Shown here piece by piece: positions 34,622 through 41,191 of a stretch of 64,000 nucleotides of DNA. Position numbers and translations under genes: made by a program. The DNA is from CAIVPM01 sp964615145 (GTDB lineage: Bacteria; Bacteroidota; Bacteroidia; Chitinophagales; Chitinophagaceae). How positions within the stretch are numbered: position 1 is the stretch's first letter; each line of letters begins with the position of its first letter. Under the pieces are notes generated by a model that worked only from the letters and a program-made list of their open reading frames with translations, did no database searches and was not told the origin of the DNA. The stretch is from contig CAZTOP010000003.1 of NCBI GenBank assembly GCA_964615145.1, forward strand, positions 37,925-101,924. Direction: 5' to 3'.

Positions 34622-34729
34622 ATGAGAAAACTAAAATTCTTTACTAAAGTTTTGCTTTTGATTATTATTACACTAATAATTGCATACATCTGGTATAGAG
34701 GCTGGGGTAAAGATTATAATTTCGAATAG
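34622..34729 (+). CDS. Small single-pass membrane protein (35 residues), unknown
   Basis: Reads MRKLKFFTKVLLLIIITLII followed by AYIWYRGWGKDYNFE. A basic N-terminus, a hydrophobic segment of about 17 residues (9-25) and a short polar C-terminus fit an inner-membrane microprotein with its N-terminus inside. Support for expression comes from the good promoter at 34571-34603 and the strong terminator just upstream that insulates it. No family is recognised, and there is no conserved partner visible. It lies between the permease (same strand) and a VOC protein gene converging from the right. Confidence 0.5.
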   Translation: MRKLKFFTKVLLLIIITLIIAYIWYRGWGKDYNFE

Positions 34730-34754
34730 TTTATAATTGATATTTTAGAAATAT

Positions 34755-35594
34755 TTATAAACTCATTAAAGTAGCAATATCAAATTTTTTCATTTTTAAA
34801 AAAGCTTGCATAACTGCCTGAGATTTTTCTGGATTACTCATTAGTTTTCCTAAAACAGTTGGAACTATTTGCCATGATACCCCATATTTATCCTTTAACC
34901 ATCCACACATACTTTCCTCTCCATCTTTAGTTAAACTATTCCAATAAAAATCAATTTGTTCCTGAGTATCACAATGAACTACAAAAGATGTTCCTTCGCA
35001 AAAAGTAAAATTATGAGCCATTGAACTATCCATTGCCATTAGTCCAAAGTTATTAATAGTAAATTGAGCATGTTTTACATTATCAATAGTATCGCCCTCG
35101 CCCTCTCTGTATCTTGCAATGCTATTAATTGATGAATTTGGAAAAATGGAAGTATAAAAATTTATAGCTTCTAAAGCTTTTCCATTTTGTTGTTGAGTAA
35201 ACATTAATGCAGGGGTAAACTTCTGATGTACTTCTTTCATTAGTCCAAAGCTCAATTGCCAATTAACACCAAACTTATCTTCCACCCATCCATATCGTTC
35301 GCTCCAAGGATATTTATTTAATGGCATTAAAATTTTTCCATTTTTAGATAGTTTATTCCAGTAATCATTGATTTCTTCAATAGTTTCACAAGTAATAAAA
35401 AAAGAGATGGAAGGATTTATAGAAAACCTAGGACCACCATTTAAAAGCATAAGACTTTGTCGTTGTATCTCTAACATTACAACGATACTATTTTCTGAAA
35501 CAATATTTGTATTTGAAAAAACACCAGCATAATAGTTTGCAACTTCTTTTGCGTTATTATTCAGCCATAAACAAGGATATATGTTGTTATTCAT
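34755..35594 (-). CDS. VOC-superfamily protein with two PhnB/3-demethylubiquinone-type domains
   Basis: 279 residues from ATG 35594. Two tandem glyoxalase-fold domains of about 135 residues each begin IYPCLWLNNNAKEVANYYAG and FTPALMFTQQQNGKALEAIN. Each ends with the KFGVNWQLSF / KYGVSWQIVP motif typical of PhnB-like '3-demethylubiquinone-9 3-methyltransferase' domains. Despite the family name, methyltransferase activity is doubtful; these are thought to bind small molecules or metal. The duplication in one chain makes a self-contained pseudo-dimer. It is a single-gene unit, 35-40 bases from its neighbours. Confidence 0.85.
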   Translation of the reverse strand: MNNNIYPCLWLNNNAKEVANYYAGVFSNTNIVSENSIVVMLEIQRQSLMLLNGGPRFSINPSISFFITCETIEEINDYWNKLSKNGKILMPLNKYPWSERYGWVEDKFGVNWQLSFGLMKEVHQKFTPALMFTQQQNGKALEAINFYTSIFPNSSINSIARYREGEGDTIDNVKHAQFTINNFGLMAMDSSMAHNFTFCEGTSFVVHCDTQEQIDFYWNSLTKDGEESMCGWLKDKYGVSWQIVPTVLGKLMSNPEKSQAVMQAFLKMKKFDIATLMSL

Positions 35595-35635
35595 AATCAA
35601 GTTAATTTTTAAAAAAATTAATGTGCCGAATTTGG

Positions 35636-37570
35636 TTATTTAAAACTTCTAACACCACATTCCAACCAAGTCAGATATTTTTTTGTATCAAATGTAGCAC
35701 CAACTGGAAATGCTAATAGTTTTTCGTTGTTATCAAGCATTGCATACAGTGGCTGAGAAACTTGATTGAAATTTTCAGATTCAAAAGTTGCATATCTGTC
35801 GCCAATAGTAATGATATCTTTTACATTGCCATCTATGGTTTTATAATTCATTATTCTTTTTTCAACAGGCAGTTTGGCTTTATCATCAACGTATAAACTA
35901 ACTAAAATAAAACGTTCGCTAATAATTTTTGCCACTTCGTCATTTGTCCACACCTGTTCTTCCATTCTCCTGCAATTGGCACAAGCCCAACCTGTAAAAT
36001 CTATCAATAAAGGTTTGTGCTGAGCTTTAGCCAATGCTAAGGCTTTTTCGTAGTCGTTTATTACATTAGGTTCTAACCCTTTGAATCTTACTTCATCTGC
36101 ATAAATACTATAACTTAAAGGTGGCACGATTCCACTTAATAAAGTAAGGTTGGCATATTTGGTTTTGGTTAATCCTGGTGCTAAATACATTGCAAATAAA
36201 ATTGCAATAACACCAATTAATTTTCTACCTGTACTAATTTTTTGCCCTTTATAATCGTGTGGTAAACGCAGTATTCCAAAAGCATATAAAGCCAAGCCAA
36301 TGCATACTATAATCCATAAAGCAATAAACACCTCACGTTTTAATAATCCCCAATGGCTTACTAGATCTGCATTTGAAAGAAATTTAAGAGCTAAAGCTAC
36401 TTCAACAAACGCTAATACTTTTTTAACAGTATCAAGCCATCCACCACTTTTAGGTAGGTTTTCTAACCAATTAGGAAATATTGCAAATAATGCAAAAGGC
36501 AAACCTAATGCAATACCAAAACCGCTCATACCAACAGTTAAAGCCCAAGCTCCTCCACTTGATGTGCCAACTAAAAGTGTTCCCAAAATAACACCAGTGC
36601 AAGAAAAAGAAACAATCACCAAAGTGAGAGCCATAAAGAAAATTCCAATGCTGCTTCCTAAGTTACTTTTACTATCGGCTTTGCCTGCAATGCTGTGTGG
36701 TAGCGTGATTTCGAAGTATCCAAAAAATGCAATAGCAAAAATGATGAAGATAATAAAGAAAATAATATTAAGCGTTGGGCTGGTAGAAATGCTATTGAAT
36801 ATTTCGCTGTTAAGATTCAACAAATGAAAAGGGGTACTTGCTAATGCATAAATAGCAAAAATGAAAAAGCCATATAACAACCCGTTTTGAATTCCTTTTT
36901 TTCGTGATGGTGAACGCTTTGTAAAAAAAGAAACAGTTACTGGAATCATTGGAAACATGCAAGGGGTAAACAACGCAATAAATCCACCAACAAGACCCAA
37001 TAAAAAAACTGTCCACAAACTGCCTTTTTCTATTTTATCGCCACATTGACTTGCAGGATTTTTAACATCAATTGTTGTTTTTTTTATTTGTGTGTCCGAA
37101 GCTGTATAAGCTGAACCTCCTTCAAGTGTAATTTCATATTGGGTTTCAGCAAGTGGCGTTAGTTCTGTTTCTTTTGCAATAAAACCACTAACATTAACTT
37201 TTATAGTTGCAGGAATAAATCCATTCACTTTAAAGTTTTGCTTCATTTCAATTTCACCTTCATAAACATTTACTTCTTTATTATCAAATAAAACATCTTT
37301 TATAGTTGCTGCTTTATGATTAAAAATAATAGCATCTGTGGGTTTAATGCTCTCAAGTTGAAAAACAAATTTTACATTCGACTCTTCCAAACCTTCTATA
37401 TTTGGATTTGTTCCATACAGATGCCAACCTTGTGGAATATTGGTATTTGCAGTAATTTGATATGTTGAATCTGCTACTTTTTTTGCAACAATTTTCCAAA
37501 CTAAACTATCTTGAGAAAATGTAAAAATCGAAAATGTAACAGCAAAAAACAGCAAGAATATTTTTTTCAT
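35636..37570 (-). CDS. DsbD-like protein-disulfide reductase
   Basis: 644 residues from ATG 37570 (MKKIFLLFFAVTFSIFTFSQ, a signal peptide). An in-frame codon nine residues upstream is less likely. Order of domains: a periplasmic DsbD-N-like domain (about 20-150), a CcdA-type membrane domain starting LWTVFLLGLVGGFIALFTPC (the cysteine in TPCMFP and another in FSCTGVILG are the redox pair), and a C-terminal thioredoxin domain with GWACANCRRMEE (CxxC near residue 540). It carries electrons from cytoplasmic thioredoxin to periplasmic targets. The preceding gene encodes a separate DsbD-N-like domain. Confidence 0.9.
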   Translation of the reverse strand: MKKIFLLFFAVTFSIFTFSQDSLVWKIVAKKVADSTYQITANTNIPQGWHLYGTNPNIEGLEESNVKFVFQLESIKPTDAIIFNHKAATIKDVLFDNKEVNVYEGEIEMKQNFKVNGFIPATIKVNVSGFIAKETELTPLAETQYEITLEGGSAYTASDTQIKKTTIDVKNPASQCGDKIEKGSLWTVFLLGLVGGFIALFTPCMFPMIPVTVSFFTKRSPSRKKGIQNGLLYGFFIFAIYALASTPFHLLNLNSEIFNSISTSPTLNIIFFIIFIIFAIAFFGYFEITLPHSIAGKADSKSNLGSSIGIFFMALTLVIVSFSCTGVILGTLLVGTSSGGAWALTVGMSGFGIALGLPFALFAIFPNWLENLPKSGGWLDTVKKVLAFVEVALALKFLSNADLVSHWGLLKREVFIALWIIVCIGLALYAFGILRLPHDYKGQKISTGRKLIGVIAILFAMYLAPGLTKTKYANLTLLSGIVPPLSYSIYADEVRFKGLEPNVINDYEKALALAKAQHKPLLIDFTGWACANCRRMEEQVWTNDEVAKIISERFILVSLYVDDKAKLPVEKRIMNYKTIDGNVKDIITIGDRYATFESENFNQVSQPLYAMLDNNEKLLAFPVGATFDTKKYLTWLECGVRSFK

Positions 37571-37583
37571 TTGAAGAAGATTT

Positions 37584-37640
37584 TGCCACGAAGGCACAAA
37601 TAAATTGCGATGTACGATTTGCTAAAACAACTAAATCGTA
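37584..37640. repeat. Intergenic repeat words: AAGGCACA family plus TACGATTT inverted repeat
   Basis: TGCCACGAAGGCACAAA (37584-37600) belongs to the repeat family also seen near 3100 and 16280. Next to it, TACGATTT (37613-37620) and AAATCGTA (37633-37640) form a perfect 8-base inverted repeat with a 12-base loop, sharing a word with 9371-9404. These lie in the 98-base gap between the two DsbD-related genes. Confidence 0.5.
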
Positions 37641-37668
37641 ATTATAAAATCGCACATCATAAATAGAA

Positions 37669-38118
37669 TTATAACTTAATTGTAAAAGCTTTTGTAGTTG
37701 GTGGCAAACATTTTTCATCATCACAAACCATAAATTCAACCTTACCTGTAACAACAGTTTTTGCTTTTGTTTTTAATTTAATACCTTGTGTAAATACTAC
37801 TTTATCGCTGTAATACAAAACGTTTGTATTAAAATTTTTGTCAAAAAATTTCACCAGTTTCCCTGTTTCAACAACCTTGCCTTCTTTAACAATTAAAGGA
37901 TTGGTATTAAATGTTATGGTTGTAGGAATTGGACCATCAGCACCAGAATTTTGAGAATAAATATGCCAAGGCTTTGGTAATGATGCTGTAATTACTAAAT
38001 CATAAGTATTATCAGTTTTCTTTTTTGCTGCATAAGTCCAACTAACAGGATCTTTAACTTGAGCTTTAACAAACGAAATTGCTACGATGCTTAAAACTAG
38101 TAAAAGGTATTTTTTCAT
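37669..38118 (-). CDS. Secreted DsbD N-terminal-domain-like protein
   Basis: 149 residues from ATG 38118 (MKKYLLLVLSIVAISFVKAQ, signal peptide). It aligns in layout with the N-terminal domain of the next gene's product: VSWTYAAKKKTDNTYDLVIT and LPKPWHIYSQNSGADGPIPT match that protein's VWKIVAKKVADSTYQITANT and IPQGWHLYGTNPNIEGLEES. It ends with a cysteine pair in EFMVCDDEKCLPPTTKAFTI, as in DsbD-alpha domains (C-x4-5-C). It probably accepts electrons from the DsbD-like membrane protein and passes them to targets. The larger gene lacks this cysteine pair in its own N-domain, so the two proteins may complement each other. Confidence 0.8.
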   Translation of the reverse strand: MKKYLLLVLSIVAISFVKAQVKDPVSWTYAAKKKTDNTYDLVITASLPKPWHIYSQNSGADGPIPTTITFNTNPLIVKEGKVVETGKLVKFFDKNFNTNVLYYSDKVVFTQGIKLKTKAKTVVTGKVEFMVCDDEKCLPPTTKAFTIKL

Positions 38119-38231
38119 TTTATATAATTGTGTTTGCAAATAAATTACTCAATAATAAAATTAAGAAGTTAAAATTTGTGAAATAGATACGACGTGGTTT
38201 TTAAATACTTACATGAACCATACAAATCATT

Positions 38232-39344
38232 CTATTTTTTTCTTTTTACATTGTTTATCAAATCTACCTTCAACGAAAAAACGTGAGTGTATAAAGGGTT
38301 TGATTGATTAGCAAGGTTTGTAAAAGCATAATCTATGCCAACATTACTTAGCTTAAATCCTGCACCCAAGCTTGGTTGATAAATCCATACTTTTTTTTGA
38401 TTGGTAGTATCTCCATCGCTTAAAGCTTGTTGAAAGTTAGATATTCCTGCTCTTACAAAAAGCACTTTATTGTACTGTGCTTCTATGCCAACATTAGGAT
38501 CTATATTTAAAATGTTAGAGCTGATAACTGAATTTCTTTTTCCATCAAACGTTAAATGCAAATTAGCTTCTGCATATAAATTCAATTTATCATTTATTTT
38601 AAAGTCTCTGCCAGCACCCAATATTAATCGTGGTGCTGTATTTTCAGTGCTTTTAACGGGTATATCGTTATTGGTTAAATACAAAACCTCTTTTTCACGT
38701 TCTGTGAAAGTAAAGCTCCAAGCATTAAAAGTTGTTGTGGCGTCTCTTAATACAGCTGCAAGTTTCCACTTGTCTTTTTTATACATTGCACCAAGATCAA
38801 TACCAAAACCCCAAGCATTGGCAAAACTGCCCACTTGCCTGCGAATAATTTTTACGTTGCCTCCAACACTCAAAAAATCTTTTTCTGTTTTTTTAATTAT
38901 TTGAGAGTAGGAAAGCAAAACAGCATAATCGGCAGATGAAAAAGTTGATATGTTATTATAATCAATCGAGCCATCTGGATTTACCAAATACAAAGTATTT
39001 GGAATATCATCTACAGCAAAACGCATAAAACTAATTCCTAAGGTTTTATTGCCATTTTTAGATGGCAAAGCCAAGCCCACAAAGTCATATTTTCCAATCC
39101 CAGCAAAATAATCAGCGTGCATTAAAGCTAAATTTGGATTGTCTTTTACAAAAACTAATCCCGCTGGATTCCAATATCCTGCAGTACCGTCATCAACCGA
39201 AACAACTTGTGCTCCACCCATTCCTAAACCTCTTGCCCCAGCACCAATGTTTAAAAACTCATTCGAATATTTTCTAAACTGAGCATAATTTTTTGCACAA
39301 ACAAAAACTAACATTAAGCCCAAAATCCATCTCAATAACTTCAT
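38232..39344 (-). CDS. PorV/PorQ-family outer-membrane protein (T9SS-related)
   Basis: 370 residues with signal peptide (MKLLRWILGLMLVFVCAKNY, then AQ). The N-terminal motif FLNIGAGARGLGMGGAQVVS and TAGYWNPAGLVFVKDNPNLA is typical of PorV/PorQ and related FadL-fold beta-barrels. Amphipathic strands continue to the end. PorV shuttles T9SS cargo to the attachment complex. This copy could be such a shuttle, or one of the many paralogues of unknown cargo. The giant protein at the right edge carries a T9SS sorting domain, so the pathway is present in the organism. Confidence 0.75.
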   Translation of the reverse strand: MKLLRWILGLMLVFVCAKNYAQFRKYSNEFLNIGAGARGLGMGGAQVVSVDDGTAGYWNPAGLVFVKDNPNLALMHADYFAGIGKYDFVGLALPSKNGNKTLGISFMRFAVDDIPNTLYLVNPDGSIDYNNISTFSSADYAVLLSYSQIIKKTEKDFLSVGGNVKIIRRQVGSFANAWGFGIDLGAMYKKDKWKLAAVLRDATTTFNAWSFTFTEREKEVLYLTNNDIPVKSTENTAPRLILGAGRDFKINDKLNLYAEANLHLTFDGKRNSVISSNILNIDPNVGIEAQYNKVLFVRAGISNFQQALSDGDTTNQKKVWIYQPSLGAGFKLSNVGIDYAFTNLANQSNPLYTHVFSLKVDLINNVKRKK

Positions 39345-39508
39345 AAAAATAATTACTATGTAAATTTATAGGATGATAAGCAAACAGATTAAAATTTTGA
39401 AATCTTTAACAATTTATGTATCCAAATTTGTTTTTGAGATAAGAAAAAATAATACCCATTAATACTATTAATAGCTTAAGCATTTACTTTCACATTAAAT
39501 AAAAAAGC

Positions 39509-40387
39509 ATGAAAAAAATAGCATTAATAACATTTGCTGCATTTGTATCAGCTGCATTATTCAGTTATACTTTTAAGAAAGACGCTCCTAAACCATTGAC
39601 GCCAGAATGTTATATAAGTTGCTTTAATATTGAGACAAAAGAAATGATTCAATTAGATGCTTTAAAACCTGGTTTTGCAATGTTACATCCAAAGCCAAAA
39701 GATTTTAAACTAGAAGCTCCTTTGGGGAATAACATTCAATTTACAGCTACAGACGGAACTAAAGTGAATGGATATTTTATTAAAAGTAAAAAGAAAAGTA
39801 ATAGATGGCTATTTGTAATTCAAGAGTGGTGGGGTTTAAATGACTACATTAAAAAAGAAGCAGATAAGTATTATTCAGATTTAGAGAATGTGAATGCTTT
39901 AGCAATAGACATGTACGACGGAAAAGTTGCTACAACACCAGATAGTGCTATGGCATTTATGAGTGGTGCAAAAAAAGAAAGATTAGAAGCTATTGTGAAT
40001 GCTGCGATTGCTTATGCCGGTAAAAAAGCGAACATTTATACTGTTGGCTGGTGCTTTGGCGGAGGCTGGAGCTTGCAATCAACTATTCTGGCTGGTAATC
40101 AAGCAAAAGGTTGTATAATGTATTATGGCAGACCTGAAAAAGACATTGAAAGATTAAAAACTATTAATTGCGATGTGATAGGGTTTTTTGGAAATCAAGA
40201 CAAAGGCATTTCCCAAGAAGTTGTAAACACATTTGAAACAAATATGAAAACTGCTGGAAAGAAAATATCTTTATATCGTTATGATGCAGGGCACGGGTTT
40301 GCCAACCCATCTAACCCAAGCTTTAATAAGGAATATACACAAGATGCTTTTTCAAAAGCCATTGCTTTTTTGAAAGAGAGAATGTAA
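39509..40387 (+). CDS. Dienelactone-hydrolase-family protein, exported
   Basis: 292 residues. An N-terminal signal-like segment (MKKIALITFAAFVSAALFSY) is followed by an alpha/beta-hydrolase domain with the DLH nucleophile motif YTVGWCFGGGWSLQ (Cys), the aspartate in FFGNQDKGIS and the histidine in YDAGHGFANPSNPSFN. The Cys-Asp-His triad is the DLH hallmark. The physiological substrate is unknown; DLH-like proteins in such genomes are often general esterases. A near-consensus -7 element (TACTTTC) ends 17 bases before the ATG. It converges with the DtxR-family gene. Confidence 0.83.
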   Translation: MKKIALITFAAFVSAALFSYTFKKDAPKPLTPECYISCFNIETKEMIQLDALKPGFAMLHPKPKDFKLEAPLGNNIQFTATDGTKVNGYFIKSKKKSNRWLFVIQEWWGLNDYIKKEADKYYSDLENVNALAIDMYDGKVATTPDSAMAFMSGAKKERLEAIVNAAIAYAGKKANIYTVGWCFGGGWSLQSTILAGNQAKGCIMYYGRPEKDIERLKTINCDVIGFFGNQDKGISQEVVNTFETNMKTAGKKISLYRYDAGHGFANPSNPSFNKEYTQDAFSKAIAFLKERM

Positions 40388-40404
40388 ATTTTAGTCGAAA
40401 AAAA

Positions 40405-41109
40405 CTATTTTATTTCACACTTAATTTTTGAACAGTTTTTACCAACTTCACATTTACTGCAAACTACAAAAATGTTTTCGGCAAATTTTTGACTTACAAC
40501 AGATGTTTTTCCTTTTATTTCTATTGAAATTAAATCGTCATACTCTTGTTTCGAAACCACTTTTATTTTATTGTTCAAGCCCAAGCCAACCTTTACAACA
40601 TATTGTAAAAAAGCAGCAGAATTATCTTTAACTGCTACCATTTTACAGGTGGTTCCCGCTTCTACTTGTGATAGTGTTTTTTTGTAATAAGTTTTAAATT
40701 CGCCTTTGACATTTGGAATTGGGTCGCCGTGTGGGTCAAATTCGGGATAGCCTAATAATTTATCTAATTTATCAATAAGCTTAGCACTGTGAATATGTTC
40801 TAATTGTTCAGCAACTTCGTGAACTTCATCCCAACTAAATTCTAATTTTTCGAATAAAAAAGTTTCCCAAAGTCTATGTTTTCTTAATATATCAATTGCG
40901 AGTTGCTTTCCTAAAATTGTGAGTGAAATTTTGCCATATTTTTCATAGTCAACCAACTTCTTTTCTTTTAGTTTTTTAAGCATATCGTTTACCGTTGCAG
41001 GCTTTACGCATAAATGATTTGCTAATTCGTTAGTTCCTACAGCACCGTTTTCATTCAATGGTAACTGAACTAGTGCTTTTAAATAGTTTTCCTCGGTAAA
41101 TGATAACAT
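40405..41109 (-). CDS. DtxR/MntR/IdeR-family metal-dependent repressor with Cys-rich tail
   Basis: 234 residues from ATG 41109 (MLSFTEENYLKALVQLPLNE); an upstream ATG at 41133 is less likely. The winged helix includes VGTNELANHLCVKPATVNDM followed by LKKLKEKKLVDYEKYG. The dimerisation/metal domain has HRLWETFLFEKLEFSWDEVH, EVAEQLEHIHSAKLIDKLDK and GYPEFDPHGDPIPN, the latter with metal-ligand histidines and glutamates. A FeoA-like C-terminal domain follows. The end CSKCEVGKNCSKIKCEIK is a cysteine cluster not usual for the family. It lies divergent from a TonB receptor operon, with an IdeR-like palindrome between them. Confidence 0.88.
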   Translation of the reverse strand: MLSFTEENYLKALVQLPLNENGAVGTNELANHLCVKPATVNDMLKKLKEKKLVDYEKYGKISLTILGKQLAIDILRKHRLWETFLFEKLEFSWDEVHEVAEQLEHIHSAKLIDKLDKLLGYPEFDPHGDPIPNVKGEFKTYYKKTLSQVEAGTTCKMVAVKDNSAAFLQYVVKVGLGLNNKIKVVSKQEYDDLISIEIKGKTSVVSQKFAENIFVVCSKCEVGKNCSKIKCEIK

Positions 41110-41140
41110 GAAGCAAATGTAAACAAAATACATAACTTAA

Positions 41141-41162
41141 TTTGTTAGACTAGCCTAACAAA
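41141..41162. promoter_or_regulatory. DtxR/IdeR-type operator palindrome
   Basis: 22-base near-perfect palindrome: left half TTTGTTAG, centre ACTAGC, right half CTAACAAA, with only one mismatched pair (A/C flanking CTAG). The core TTAGACTAGCCTAA differs at two positions from the IdeR/DtxR consensus core TTAGGTTAGCCTAA. It sits between the DtxR-family gene and the TonB receptor gene and covers the -33 element and spacer of the receptor promoter. Confidence 0.75.
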
Positions 41163-41172
41163 TGTATGTTTG
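41141..41172 (+). promoter_or_regulatory. Promoter of the TonB receptor operon, TTTG-N20-TATGTTTG
   Basis: -33 TTTG at 41141-41144 and -7 TATGTTTG at 41165-41172, spacer 20 bases, matching the Bacteroidota consensus. The -7 element ends 19 bases before the ATG at 41192 and overlaps the ATG at 41162, which excludes the latter as start. Repressor bound at the palindrome would block this promoter. Confidence 0.7.
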
Positions 41173-41191
41173 TTCGTCAAACTATAATTTA

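Noticed and set aside
36300..36827. 175-codon open frame on the plus strand opposite the DsbD-like gene
   Set aside because: It lies entirely antisense to a well-supported gene with clear DsbD motifs, has no start context or recognisable domain, and reflects codon bias of the sense strand.
41114..41121. TACATTTG as -7 element for the DtxR-family gene
   Set aside because: It ends 4 bases before the chosen ATG, which would give an essentially leaderless message, and no -33 element is at the right distance.
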